64,000 bases of DNA, taken from Mycobacteriaceae bacterium. GTDB taxonomy: Bacteria > Actinomycetota > Actinomycetes > Mycobacteriales > Mycobacteriaceae. How positions within the stretch are numbered: position 1 is the stretch's first letter; each line of letters opens with the position of its first letter. Location: contig JAQYQB010000026.1 in the NCBI GenBank assembly GCA_028726465.1, positions 228,587 to 292,586 on the forward strand, read 5' to 3'. Below, piece after piece: positions 16,794-29,403 of this stretch. The position numbers were made by a program, and so were the translations under genes. A model generated the notes under the pieces. It was not told the origin of the DNA. It saw nothing but the letters and a program-made list of their open reading frames with translations, and ran no database searches.

Positions 16794-16958
16794 GTCTCTC
16801 CTTGCTTGTGTACTTTTTTGTTTCAGTTTTTACCGAAGGGTTCCTTCAGTACGTATCGAACGCAAGCGAAGTTGCGTTAACAATCACGAATTTATAACAG
16901 TGCCTGAGATTCTAGACGATTGCTGTCAATTTGTCTCATTCCGGCAGCTGCCTGGGGA
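16794..16958 (-). promoter_or_regulatory. cmt2 promoter region
   Basis: 165 AT-rich bases before cmt2, unlike the GC-rich neighbours. On the minus strand it contains TTGACA, TAGAAT and TATAAA-like elements, though the spacing of the first two is too short for a standard pair, then a leader with the sequence AAGGAGAGAC just before the ATG. Exact promoter choice cannot be settled by eye. Confidence 0.45.
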
Positions 16959-18695
16959 CTACTTGAGGTAGTCCTGAGCGTTGTCTGTAAACTGCAGCGT
17001 CCGCCCGTCGGTCAGGGAGAACTTGATGTTTTCGAAGAACCGCCCCGTGTCCAACGGGTCGCGGTAGGTCGCGAAAAGCTTCTGGAAATCCGGGTGCTCG
17101 AGGGCCCGGCGGTTCTCAGCGACCTCATCCTTGTCGTACCACGCCGGCAGCTCCTCGATGTCCACCGCGGAGTCCGCGGCCTGCCAGGTAAGCGGCAGGG
17201 ACTTGTCGTGGCCGATCCGCCCGTCCTCGATCCGCGGCTGCCGCGCCGCCAGCGGCGTGGCCAGCCCGATGTTGTCCAGCACGCGCACGTTCAGCGGCGA
17301 ATGCATCGAGGACATGCCCATATTGATGAGGTATAGCGTCGGCGGGTCGTTGCGACTGTCATCGCGCCCCGCGGTCGTCCAGGCGTTGTCCTCGATCGAG
17401 TCGCCGTCCAGGTAGCGGATGGCCAGCGCGTCTCCACGCTCCAGCCCGTCGATCGCGTCATCGAAGCCGCGCAGCAGGCGCATCTTCTTAAAGTCCTCCG
17501 CGTCCTTCGGCGGGTTGCCGGGTTCCCGCTTGGTGGCGTAGGTCCAGTAGTCGCGCTCGTCGACGATGGAGATCTCGCCCTCGTAGATTTTCCAGTCCAC
17601 CGGGTGCCCGCGCCAGGCCACCACCGCGGCCCAGACCGCAATCCCGGCCACGCCGGCGGCGACCCAGTAATCCCGCACCGGCAGCACGAAGACCGGCAGC
17701 AGCAGCGCGAAAAGCGGCAGCAGCAGCATGCGCCCGTGCATGAAGTCGCCGCCCACCCGCAGCACGTAGAGCAGGTGGATCAGCGCGCAGATAACCATGA
17801 GCACGACGACGACGGGCTGGCTGCGCACCGCAGAAAAGTGCGCGTCGCCGCGGAACTGGCAAACCGCCAGCGCCGCCAGCACCAGCAGAGGTAGCCAGAG
17901 CCAGTAGGGGCCGACGAAGTCGCCGAGGTAGTTGAAGCCGGCGCCCCAGGCGGCATCGGCAGCCGACTTGGCCACGGCCGTGTGCGGGGTCAGCAGGCCG
18001 TAGTAGCCCATGCGGAAAACCTGGTAGGCCAGCGGCAGCGGCAGGGCCGCCCCCAGGATGCCCGCCCAGTGCGCCGGGCGGCGGTGGGCCACCAGCAGGA
18101 CGATGCCGGTCAGCCCGCCGTAGAGCGCCAGCTCCGGGCGCACCAGCCAGGACAGGCCGGCCCAGAAGGCCACCAGGTAGGGGTTCGCCCCGCGCACCCA
18201 GCGGGTCAGCAGCCACCACAAGACCGCCAGGTAGAAGATGGACAGGCCCCACTCCAGGCCGGAGGTGAAAAAGTCCCGGGCCGGCGGCAACGCCAGGTAG
18301 ACCAGCGCGCCGGCGGGCAGGACCACCGCGCGCGTGGCGTGCCGGCCGCCGGTGTTATGTACCTGGGCGGTGGCCCACGTGCCGACCACCAGGGCGGCCA
18401 CGGACAGCGCGATGGCCAGCCACATTGCGATGGCTTCCAGCTGGGCGCCGGTGACCAGACGGCCCAGGTAAATCAGGTACTGCCACAGGGTGGAGGTGTT
18501 GGCCTCCACCCGCTCCCCCGCGTTGAAGACCGGGCCGTTGCCGGCCAAGAGGTTGCGGACGGTGCGCAGCACGATGAGGCCGTCGTCGGCCATCCACCGG
18601 CGCTGCCACGCCGCGAAGAAGGTAATCGCCCCGATAGCTACACTGCTGGCAACCACCGAGAGGTGGGCCGCGCGGGGACTACCGATTTTTTGCAT
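16959..18695 (-). CDS. aftB: Terminal beta-(1->2) arabinofuranosyltransferase AftB
   Basis: 578-residue GT-C glycosyltransferase that adds the terminal arabinofuranose of arabinogalactan from decaprenyl-phospho-arabinose. It has an N-terminal multi-pass region of about ten hydrophobic segments, with the acidic GT-C motif in the first outer loop (MADDGLIVLRTVRN, about residues 35-48), and a soluble C-terminal part of about 190 residues. Order next to ubiA, a PAP2 phosphatase and glfT2 matches Rv3805c and the corynebacterial cluster. TAACCT eight bases before the ATG suggests a leaderless or nearly leaderless promoter. Confidence 0.9.
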   Translation of the reverse strand: MQKIGSPRAAHLSVVASSVAIGAITFFAAWQRRWMADDGLIVLRTVRNLLAGNGPVFNAGERVEANTSTLWQYLIYLGRLVTGAQLEAIAMWLAIALSVAALVVGTWATAQVHNTGGRHATRAVVLPAGALVYLALPPARDFFTSGLEWGLSIFYLAVLWWLLTRWVRGANPYLVAFWAGLSWLVRPELALYGGLTGIVLLVAHRRPAHWAGILGAALPLPLAYQVFRMGYYGLLTPHTAVAKSAADAAWGAGFNYLGDFVGPYWLWLPLLVLAALAVCQFRGDAHFSAVRSQPVVVVLMVICALIHLLYVLRVGGDFMHGRMLLLPLFALLLPVFVLPVRDYWVAAGVAGIAVWAAVVAWRGHPVDWKIYEGEISIVDERDYWTYATKREPGNPPKDAEDFKKMRLLRGFDDAIDGLERGDALAIRYLDGDSIEDNAWTTAGRDDSRNDPPTLYLINMGMSSMHSPLNVRVLDNIGLATPLAARQPRIEDGRIGHDKSLPLTWQAADSAVDIEELPAWYDKDEVAENRRALEHPDFQKLFATYRDPLDTGRFFENIKFSLTDGRTLQFTDNAQDYLK

Positions 18696-18725
18696 AACAG
18701 AGCAGGTTACCAGTTGTCCCCCGAA

Positions 18726-19721
18726 TTAGATCATCGGGAAAACGTAGACCGCCATGGCAATACAAGCCAGCCACAGCAGCGCCAGAATCTGCAGGACGCG
18801 GTCCTCCAGCGCGATCTCGTCCGGCGCCCCGCCGTGGCCGCGGTCGACGTCCGCAGCGTAGCGCAGGATAGCGATGGTAAACGGCACCATCGAAACCTGG
18901 TACCAGATGCCGGCCACGCCCTCGGCCTGGCTGGACAGCTCGAAGCCCCACAGCGTGTAGGACATCACAACGGCGGTGGCCGCCAGGGTCCACACGAAAC
19001 GCAGGTAGGTAGGTGTATAGCCTTCCAGGGACTTGCGGATCTTCGCGCCGGTGCTCTCCGCCAGCAGGATCTCCGAGTAGCGCTTGCCGGAGGCCATGAA
19101 CAGGGAGCCGAACGCGGCGACCAGCAGGAACCACTGGGACAGCTCGATGCCCGCAGCCACACCGCCGGCCATGGTACGCAGCATGAAGCCGGAGGAGACC
19201 AGCGCGATGTCGATCACCGGCATGTGCTTCCAGCCGAAGCAGTAGCCCAGCTGCAGCGCGATATAGACCGCGATGACCAGCGCCAGCTCCACGCCCGCGG
19301 TGGCCAGCAGCGACAGGCCGATGGCGCCGACGATGAGCACCGCCGCCATGACGTAGGCCAGCTGCACCGGCAGCACGCCGGCGGCAATGGGCCGGAAGCG
19401 CTTGGTCGGGTGCGCGCGGTCCGCCTCGACGTCGCGGGCGTCGTTGATGAGGTAGATGGACGACGCGCCCATGCAAAAGACCACGAAGGCCAGCAGGACG
19501 TCCAGCAGCACGCGGCCGTGGAACAGCGCGTCCGCGCCCGCGGCGGCCGGGGCGGCCAGCACGAGCACGTTCTTGACCCACTGCTTGGGGCGCAGGGCCT
19601 TGACCATGCCGTCGGCGAGGTTCTTCGGCGGCTTGCGCTTCCGACCCGTGTCTACGCCGGAGGTGTGAGGCTCCGAGTGAAAGAAGCTCTGGTTGCCGTC
19701 ATCGTGCGGATGGGCGCTCAT
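18726..19721 (-). CDS. ubiA: Decaprenyl-phosphate phosphoribosyltransferase (UbiA family)
   Basis: 331-residue UbiA prenyltransferase that makes decaprenylphosphoryl-5-phosphoribose, the first step to the arabinose donor DPA. After a polar N-terminus of about 50 residues, the first Asp-rich motif NDARDVEADR (N93, D94, D97, D101) and the following HPTKRFRPI are clear. The remainder is a multi-pass membrane bundle. The start codon overlaps the stop of the PAP2 gene upstream by four bases (ATGA), showing tight coupling with the phosphatase that would act on its product. Confidence 0.93.
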   Translation of the reverse strand: MSAHPHDDGNQSFFHSEPHTSGVDTGRKRKPPKNLADGMVKALRPKQWVKNVLVLAAPAAAGADALFHGRVLLDVLLAFVVFCMGASSIYLINDARDVEADRAHPTKRFRPIAAGVLPVQLAYVMAAVLIVGAIGLSLLATAGVELALVIAVYIALQLGYCFGWKHMPVIDIALVSSGFMLRTMAGGVAAGIELSQWFLLVAAFGSLFMASGKRYSEILLAESTGAKIRKSLEGYTPTYLRFVWTLAATAVVMSYTLWGFELSSQAEGVAGIWYQVSMVPFTIAILRYAADVDRGHGGAPDEIALEDRVLQILALLWLACIAMAVYVFPMI

Positions 19722-20242
19722 GCGGTTTTCCTTTCCAGCCGGCTTACAACCTGCGCCGTGGTGGCGCCCAACAGGGCGCCCACGGCAGTATCAGAGGGAT
19801 AATGCACCCCCAGCACCATACGCGACGCCATCATCACCGGCACGCCCAGCCAGAAGCTGCGGTTACCGGTCACGCGGGCGGCCGCCACGAGGAAGGCCGT
19901 CGTCGACGTCGAGTGCGAGGACGGGAAGGACAGGCGCGAGGGCGTTTTCACCCCGACCCGCACGTAGCTGTAGTCCGGGCGGCGCCGGCGCACCACGCGC
20001 TTAATGACTACCGATGCCGCGTGCGCGCCAAAGGCCGCCACGCCCACCCCGGCCCACTGGCGGCGCCGGGGCTTATCGATGCCCGCCGCCAGCGCCGACA
20101 GCGCCATCCAGCCGAGCGCGTGCTCACCGAAGTGGCTCAGGCCCCGCGCGGTCGGCAAAACGCAGGGCACGTCGAAGGCGACGTCCTGGATGGCCTTGAG
20201 GACGTGCGACTCGGCATCGTTGAGCTGAGAAATGCTACTCAA
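19718..20242 (-). CDS. PAP2-family membrane phosphatase (decaprenylphosphoryl-phosphoribose phosphatase candidate)
   Basis: 174-residue PAP2 phosphatase with all three signature motifs: KRVVRRRRPD near 80, PSSHS near 109 and SRMVLGVHYPSD near 140. In the mycolata this gene (Rv3807c position) is proposed to dephosphorylate decaprenylphosphoryl-5-phosphoribose made by the adjacent UbiA. It overlaps ubiA by four bases and glfT2 by eight, so the three are one translational unit. The substrate is inferred from context. Confidence 0.87.
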   Translation of the reverse strand: MSSISQLNDAESHVLKAIQDVAFDVPCVLPTARGLSHFGEHALGWMALSALAAGIDKPRRRQWAGVGVAAFGAHAASVVIKRVVRRRRPDYSYVRVGVKTPSRLSFPSSHSTSTTAFLVAAARVTGNRSFWLGVPVMMASRMVLGVHYPSDTAVGALLGATTAQVVSRLERKTA

Positions 20243-22175
20243 AGATCTTCCTCCAGGATTCGCGGCTGGTCAGCGTCGGCAGGGCGGCGCGGTAGGTGGC
20301 GCGCAGCTCGTCGAAGTTGTTTTCAATCTCCTTGAGCAGCTCGCGGGTCTGCCCCACCAGATCCTGGGCCAGCTCGCGGTCGCGCTTGCGGAAGGCCACG
20401 CCGGTGCCGCCGGCGGTCGAGACCGTCGCCGAGTCCAGGCGCGAGAGCGTGAACCAGCGCGCCTCCTCCGGCGTCAGGTTCAGCTGCGGGGCCGCGTGGT
20501 GGGCCGGGTCTTCCTTGCTGGCCAGGTGCTTGATGCTCTTAAACAGCCAGGGCAGCTTCTTGATCTTGCCCAGGCGGCCGCCGATGTTGCGGGTCGGCAC
20601 GCCCGGCGCGCCCGTCGGGGCCGGCAGCTCCGCCGCCGAGGGCAGGATCTGCGCGTCGGAGTACTGCGAGCGGATCTTGTTGATCCGCGGCAGGGAGGAC
20701 TCCAGGATGTCGAAGAGCTGGTCCGGGCCGGCCAAAAAGTCCCGCATGGCCTCCAGCTGGATGGCCATGGTGGAGTACTCCATGCACATGGTGTGCTTGA
20801 GCGTGGACTTGAAGATGGAGCGGGTGATCCCGCGCGGGTCGCCGTCGTGGTAGATGGCGGCCACGATCAGTCGGTTGCGCAGGTGGAAATAGGCCTGCCA
20901 GTCGATGGCGTCGTCCTTGTCCGCCCAGGCCATGTGCCAGATTGCCGCGCCCGGCCAGGTCACGGTCGGGAAGCCGGCGCGCCCGGCGCGCAGGGAGTAC
21001 TCGGTGTCGTCCCACTTGATAAACAGCGGCAGCGGCTGGCCCATCTTTTCGGCCACCACGCGCGGGAACAGGCACATCCACCAGCCGTTGTATTCGACGT
21101 CGACGCGGCGGTGCAGGGCACGCGAGTCGTATTTGTTGGGGTCCTTGTGCGACTGGGCATCGCCAATAGCTGACAGCGGGTACTTGGCGAAGTCGTGGTC
21201 GTAGACCGCGTGCGGGGCCGGGCCCCACATGAAGTCGGACTTGTTGACCTGCTCGCCGGTGGTGCGCAGCTGGCTGCGCTCCTGCAGGTTGAGCATCTGG
21301 CCGCCGACGATGATGGGGCGGGCGGCGTAGCGGGCCGCCTGCACCGCGCGCAGGATGGAGTCCGGCTCGATGGCGATGTCGTCGTCCATGTAGAGGATGA
21401 ACGGCGAGTCGGTGTTCTCGATGGCCTCGAACATGATGCGGGAATACCCGCCGGAGCCGCCCAGGTTGCCCTGGCGGAACTCGCGGAAGCGCTCGCCGAA
21501 GTGGGCGACGGCGGCGTCGTAGCCCGGCTCATCCGCCGGGTGCTGGTTGCCCTGGTCCGGCATGAGCACGTAGTCGATGATGCCGTCGACGACCGGGTCC
21601 TCCGCCAGCGCCTGCAGCGCTGCCACCGCGTCGGTCGGGCGGTTGAAGGTCGGGATGCCGACGGCCACGCGCTTGTCCGCGGCCGGCTGGGTGGTGCCGT
21701 CGGGCAGCACCTGCTCGCCCGGGGCGTGCGGGGCGCACCAGGCGACCTGGGAGAGCTCGGTTTCGGTCTCGGCGGTGACGTCGAACCACAGCCAGCCGCC
21801 GTCCTCGAAGTTCTTCAGCGGCAGCTCGAAGTGGTGCTCGCCGTCCTCGACCAGGTGGTTGGCCACGCCGATGCGCTGCCCGTTTTCCTTGGAGCGGTAC
21901 ACCGAGACGTTCGCCTGGCCGTTCACGTGCAGCGACAGCACGATGGAGTCCAGCTGCGACCAGCGGCGCCAGTAGGACGCCGGGAAGGCGTTGAAGTAGG
22001 TCTCGAAGGAGACCTCTTCGCCGGCCGGGATGGTCAGGGTGGTGCGGTCGTGCCAGCTCAGGCGCTGGCGGTTCTGCGGAGACTCAATGAGGTAGAGCAT
22101 GCGCACGTCGTTCGGCTCGCCGCGCTTGGGCAGCAAGACGCGTTGCACTGCTTCATATTCCTGGGGGTAAGTCAC
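20235..22175 (-). CDS. glfT2: Galactofuranosyltransferase GlfT2
   Basis: 646-residue processive bifunctional galactofuranosyltransferase that polymerises the galactan of arabinogalactan with alternating beta-(1->5)/(1->6) links from UDP-galactofuranose. It has an N-terminal beta-rich domain about 1-160 and a GT-A domain with the metal/UDP motif YMDDDIAIEPDS near 250. The catalytic region WDDTEYSLRAGRAGFP is near 390, and a helical C-terminal domain follows. The start is GTG (family N-terminus MTYPQEYEAVQ), with GGAGA about 15 bases upstream. It heads the glfT2-PAP2-ubiA overlapping set. Confidence 0.95.
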   Translation of the reverse strand: MTYPQEYEAVQRVLLPKRGEPNDVRMLYLIESPQNRQRLSWHDRTTLTIPAGEEVSFETYFNAFPASYWRRWSQLDSIVLSLHVNGQANVSVYRSKENGQRIGVANHLVEDGEHHFELPLKNFEDGGWLWFDVTAETETELSQVAWCAPHAPGEQVLPDGTTQPAADKRVAVGIPTFNRPTDAVAALQALAEDPVVDGIIDYVLMPDQGNQHPADEPGYDAAVAHFGERFREFRQGNLGGSGGYSRIMFEAIENTDSPFILYMDDDIAIEPDSILRAVQAARYAARPIIVGGQMLNLQERSQLRTTGEQVNKSDFMWGPAPHAVYDHDFAKYPLSAIGDAQSHKDPNKYDSRALHRRVDVEYNGWWMCLFPRVVAEKMGQPLPLFIKWDDTEYSLRAGRAGFPTVTWPGAAIWHMAWADKDDAIDWQAYFHLRNRLIVAAIYHDGDPRGITRSIFKSTLKHTMCMEYSTMAIQLEAMRDFLAGPDQLFDILESSLPRINKIRSQYSDAQILPSAAELPAPTGAPGVPTRNIGGRLGKIKKLPWLFKSIKHLASKEDPAHHAAPQLNLTPEEARWFTLSRLDSATVSTAGGTGVAFRKRDRELAQDLVGQTRELLKEIENNFDELRATYRAALPTLTSRESWRKIFE

Positions 22176-22310
22176 GATGGCTTCTTTTTCTCCAAACGTT
22201 TTTTACACTCTTCTAGCGAGTAAGGGTAGTGCCCCCAGGCGCCCAGCACGTTCTCACACACGGTCATGGGTCCGAATTCACAGCCGCCCGCCCGGATGCG
22301 GCAGGCACAC

Positions 22311-22357
22311 AAAAACCCCGCCGCCACCCCGGGATAACCGGGATGGAGCAGGGTTTT
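22311..22357 (-). terminator. Terminator after the arsenate-reductase-like gene
   Basis: On the minus strand an outer AAAACCC/GGGTTTT pairing (22312-22318 with 22351-22357) encloses an inner CCCGG/CCGGG hairpin and ends in GGGGTTTTTG. It lies 20-65 bases after the stop at 22377, separating that gene from glfT2. Confidence 0.75.
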
Positions 22358-22376
22358 GATCGGTTTCGGGTGCACC

Positions 22377-22982
22377 TTAGGCCTCGACGGCAACCTTTTC
22401 GTCCACCAGGTCGATGCCCAGCTTGCCCAGCATGTAGAGCACGCGGGCTTCCAGGTCGTCGGCCAGCTCACGGGTCTGCTCGACCGTTTCGGCCGGCAGG
22501 ATGTCCCAGATCTTGACGTCCTTGCCCGCCTCGTCGCGGTGAACGTCGCGGCCCAGGTAGACGATGAAGTCCGGCATGGTGACCGTCCGGGCATCGTCGA
22601 AGTGGCGCGGCTGGCCCTCGGTGAGGCCCCGCTCGGCCAAGACGTGGCTCATGTGGCTGGCGTCCTCGTTTTCCGGGTGGGACACGGCCGCATCCACCAG
22701 CAGGGCGTCGCCGGCGTGCTTCTTGGTCAGCTCCACGGCGGCCTCCGCCAGGGCGTGGTCGGTACCGGCGGCAAAGCGCACGTGAATGCGGTGCTCGCCG
22801 AAGTATTCCATCACTTCCCGCTCCACCAGGACTGGGACGAACTCTTCCAAGACCGCGCGTGCGGAGTGCTTGGCGATGACCTCGTCCAGCTTGGCATCAA
22901 TCGCCTCGGCGCTGTGCGCATGCCCGAAAGCCGCGTGCAGATCCTCGCGCAGGGTGTCAAAAACTCGGTTGTTATTCATCAT
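22377..22982 (-). CDS. Degenerate arsenate-reductase/low-molecular-weight phosphatase-like protein
   Basis: 201 residues in two parts. Residues about 1-60 resemble the three-helix-bundle dimerisation domain found in front of actinobacterial mycothiol-dependent arsenate reductases. Residues about 65-195 follow the LMW-phosphatase/ArsC fold, ending with the typical VWDILPAETVEQTRELADDL pattern of a Trp-Asp/Pro loop and last helix. The catalytic P-loop (normally C-x5-R) is replaced by RFAAGTDHALAE, with no cysteine; the whole protein has none. It therefore cannot be a normal arsenate reductase and may be a pseudo-enzyme or ligand/regulatory protein. The ATG at 22982 has AGGTGA upstream; an ATG one codon later is possible. 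It has its own terminator. Family assignment is by pattern only. Confidence 0.6.
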   Translation of the reverse strand: MMNNNRVFDTLREDLHAAFGHAHSAEAIDAKLDEVIAKHSARAVLEEFVPVLVEREVMEYFGEHRIHVRFAAGTDHALAEAAVELTKKHAGDALLVDAAVSHPENEDASHMSHVLAERGLTEGQPRHFDDARTVTMPDFIVYLGRDVHRDEAGKDVKIWDILPAETVEQTRELADDLEARVLYMLGKLGIDLVDEKVAVEA

Positions 22983-23150
22983 CGCTATTCACCTGATTTC
23001 TTGTTATTACGGCGAAGTTTCATTGTCTTCAACCACTCGAGTGAACCTTTTGTTCCCTCAAAGTTAACCTGCCGTTAACCTTAGCAGATCGCTGGGCAAT
23101 TGCAAATGATGGGCCTGAACCAAGTGTTTAGCGCGGGGTGGGATCGCGAA
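22983..23150 (-). promoter_or_regulatory. Upstream region of the arsenate-reductase-like gene: palindrome and direct repeats
   Basis: This AT-richer gap holds a perfect 10-base palindrome CACTCGAGTG at 23034-23043 and a direct repeat GTTAACC at 23063-23069 and 23074-23080, exactly 11 bases apart, that is on the same face of the helix. These look like regulator sites for the gene at 22377. The identity of the regulator is unknown. Confidence 0.4.
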
Positions 23151-23184
23151 AGCGCCGCCGCTTCTCTGTGGAAACGACGGCGCT
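23151..23184 (-). terminator. ppsA terminator
   Basis: Ten-base stem with one mismatch, 23151-23160 with 23175-23184, 14-base loop, followed on the minus strand by TTTCGC. It lies about 20 bases after the ppsA stop. Confidence 0.7.
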
Positions 23185-23202
23185 CACGATGCCGCGTGCC
23201 GG

Positions 23203-25569
<2,367 letters not shown>

Positions 25570-25668
25570 ATTCAGGCATCCTTAGTATTAAACGGGGTAA
25601 GTGATGGCAAGCATTGTAGTCGCCGGGTGGGCCCGCGCGGGCGAAAATCGCGTGGGCAAAAAATCACA

Positions 25669-26523
25669 CTAGCGACCGCTCGTTATGGATAGGTGCTGCA
25701 GAATCATCGCGGACATCTCTTCAACAGACTTTGTCGAAGAATCCACGTAAGGAATCCCATTAGCCTTCATCATCGCCTTCGCGCCGCGCAGCTCGAAGCT
25801 GACCTGCTGGCGGGAGGCGTAGCGCGAATTCGGCCGGCGCTCGTTGCGCACCTGGCACAGGCGCTCCGTGCTGGTGACGATCCCGAAGAGCCGGTCCTGG
25901 TACTTGCGCACCGGCCGCGGCAGGGTGGTCGAATCGAAGTCCTCGTCCACCAGGGGGTAGTTCGCCGCGAACAGGCCGTGCTGCAGCGCCAGGTACATCG
26001 ACGTCGGCGTCTTGCCGCAGCGCGACGGCGCCAGCAGGATGATGTCGGCCTGCTCCAGCGCGCGCAGGGACTGCCCGTCGTCGTGCTCGATGGCGAACTC
26101 GATGGCCTGCATACGGCTGTTGTAGCGCTGGCTGTCGGCCAGGGTGTGCAGCTGCTTGGCCCGCCGTACGCTGGTCGTGCCCAGCGCCCGCTCGACGCTG
26201 CCCAGGTAGGCGCTCAGCAGGTCGATGACCGTGGCCTTCGAGCTCAAGATGCAGTCGCGGATCTCGTCGTCGACCGCGGTCGAAAACACCAGCGGCGTGC
26301 GCCCGGCGGCGACCTGCCTATCCAGCCGGGCCACCAGCTCGCGCGCGGCCTCCAGGCTGCCCAGAAACGGCACCGTGGTGCGCGTAAACGTCAGGTGCGG
26401 GAACTGCACGAGCAGCGCGTTACCCATGGCCTCCGAGGTGATACCCGTCGAGTCCGAAACGAAGAAGACGGGCACCACCGGCTTGTCCTCGCCGTTGACG
26501 GGAGGGTGATTAATCGCATCCAT
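25669..26523 (-). CDS. ppsR: PEP synthase regulatory protein (PSRP, DUF299)
   Basis: 284-residue bifunctional serine/threonine kinase and pyrophosphorylase that inactivates PEP synthase with ADP and reactivates it with phosphate, acting at a Thr next to the catalytic His (TCH in the PpsA here). Family motifs are FVSDSTGITSEAMGNALL near 20 and the P-loop-like APSRCGKTPTSMYLAL near 160. It sits upstream of ppsA with a 99-base gap. TAGGAT six bases before the ATG points to a leaderless transcript; no Shine-Dalgarno sequence is visible. Confidence 0.92.
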   Translation of the reverse strand: MDAINHPPVNGEDKPVVPVFFVSDSTGITSEAMGNALLVQFPHLTFTRTTVPFLGSLEAARELVARLDRQVAAGRTPLVFSTAVDDEIRDCILSSKATVIDLLSAYLGSVERALGTTSVRRAKQLHTLADSQRYNSRMQAIEFAIEHDDGQSLRALEQADIILLAPSRCGKTPTSMYLALQHGLFAANYPLVDEDFDSTTLPRPVRKYQDRLFGIVTSTERLCQVRNERRPNSRYASRQQVSFELRGAKAMMKANGIPYVDSSTKSVEEMSAMILQHLSITSGR

Positions 26524-26578
26524 GATCCCATCCTAGTCCCCCTTGAAGAAGCCTGCGGCCCGCGCTATACAGGGCCAT

Positions 26579-27985
26579 ATGAGCACTTTTGCATTAGAGA
26601 ACCCGAACACCGGACGTTCCGAAGAAGAATTCCCCCGCCTCGACGATGCCGCCCGCGACGACATCCTCGACCGCTCCACCGCCGCTTTTAACGAGTGGCG
26701 CACGACCAGCATCGACGAGCGCGCCGCCATCCTGGCGCGGACTGCGGACCTGTACGAAGAGCGCATCGATAAGCTGGCCGAGCACATCGGCCGCGAGATG
26801 GGCAAACTGACCCGCTGGGCCAAGGCCGAAATCCAGATCGTGGCGGATATCTACCGCTGGTACGCCGAGCACGCCCACGAGCTGCTGGCCGACGAGCACC
26901 TGCCGGCCCAGGGCGCGCACCACACCTTCGTGCGCAAGGAGCCGCTCGGCCCGCTGCTGGGCATCATGCCGTGGAACTTCCCCTACTACCAGGTCGCGCG
27001 CTTCGCCGCGCCGAACCTGCTGCTGGGCAACACCATCGTGCTCAAGCACGCCTCCATCTGCCCGCTGTCCTCCCAGGCCTGCCAGGACCTGCTCGAGGAG
27101 GCCGGCCTGCCGCAGGACGTCTACCTGAACGTCTATGCCTCCGGCTCCCAGATGGACGCGTTTGTCGCCGATGACCGCATCAAGGGCGTGTCTCTGACCG
27201 GTTCCGAGGCCGCCGGCGCCGCCGTGGCCAAGACCGCCGGCGAGAACTACAAGAAGTCCGTCCTCGAGCTCGGCGGCAACGACCCGTTCCTCGTGCTTGA
27301 CGATGCCAACCTCGACTGGGTCCTCGACCAGTTCGCCATCATCCGCATGTACAACACCGGCCAGGCCTGCAACGCGCCGAAGCGGCTAATCGTGCTGGAG
27401 GACTTCTACGACCACGCCGTCGAGTACCTGACCGAGAAGATCGGCGCCATGACCGTCGGGCCTTACGACGACGAAAACGCCGACATCGGGCCGCTGAGCT
27501 CCATCGGCGCCCGCGACGAGATCGTCGAGCGGCTGGACAAGGCCGCCGCCGACGGCACCGCCACCATCCGCGTGGGCGGTGGCAAGGTCGACCGCGACGG
27601 CGCCTACATGGAGCCGACCCTGCTGACCGACGTCGACCGCCACGCCGACATCGGCTACAACGAGATCTTCGGCCCGGTGGCCGTCATCTACAAGGCCCGC
27701 GACATCGAAGAGGCCATCGCGATCGCCAACGACTCCGACTACGGCCTGTCCAGCTCCGTGTGGTCGACCGACCTGGAGCAGGCCAGCGCCGTGGCCGCCC
27801 GGCTTAACGACGGCATGACCTTCGTCAACGAGCACGCCGTGACCGCCGCGGGCCTGCCCTTCGGCGGCATCAACCGCTCCGGCTACGGCCGCGAGCTGGC
27901 CCGCTGGGGTGTGGGCGAATTCGTCAACGAGCACCTCTACCGCGTCAGCGGGCAGGACGATGCCGGCCAGTCCCCCGCCCTCTAA
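26579..27985 (+). CDS. NAD(P)-dependent succinate-semialdehyde-type aldehyde dehydrogenase
   Basis: 468-residue aldehyde dehydrogenase, closest in pattern to succinate-semialdehyde dehydrogenase (GabD/Sad type), which makes succinate from succinate semialdehyde. The general base Glu230 is in LELGGNDPF, the catalytic Cys264 in [12 protein letters not shown], and the Rossmann motif region is SLTGSEAAG near 206. The oxyanion-type motif PWNFPYYQV is near 131. The start at 26579 matches the family N-terminus (ALENPNTG); TATACA seven bases upstream suggests a leaderless start. It is divergent from ppsR with only 55 bases between starts. No transaminase or transporter for GABA lies nearby, so the physiological substrate is uncertain. 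Confidence 0.82.
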   Translation: MSTFALENPNTGRSEEEFPRLDDAARDDILDRSTAAFNEWRTTSIDERAAILARTADLYEERIDKLAEHIGREMGKLTRWAKAEIQIVADIYRWYAEHAHELLADEHLPAQGAHHTFVRKEPLGPLLGIMPWNFPYYQVARFAAPNLLLGNTIVLKHASICPLSSQACQDLLEEAGLPQDVYLNVYASGSQMDAFVADDRIKGVSLTGSEAAGAAVAKTAGENYKKSVLELGGNDPFLVLDDANLDWVLDQFAIIRMYNTGQACNAPKRLIVLEDFYDHAVEYLTEKIGAMTVGPYDDENADIGPLSSIGARDEIVERLDKAAADGTATIRVGGGKVDRDGAYMEPTLLTDVDRHADIGYNEIFGPVAVIYKARDIEEAIAIANDSDYGLSSSVWSTDLEQASAVAARLNDGMTFVNEHAVTAAGLPFGGINRSGYGRELARWGVGEFVNEHLYRVSGQDDAGQSPAL

Positions 27986-27999
27986 TCGCCGCTAGTCTC

Positions 28000-29403
<1,404 letters not shown>

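Noticed and set aside
22172-22594. 140-codon minus-strand frame across the glfT2 upstream gap
   Set aside because: Half of it lies in another frame of the ArsC-like gene and it runs through a terminator.
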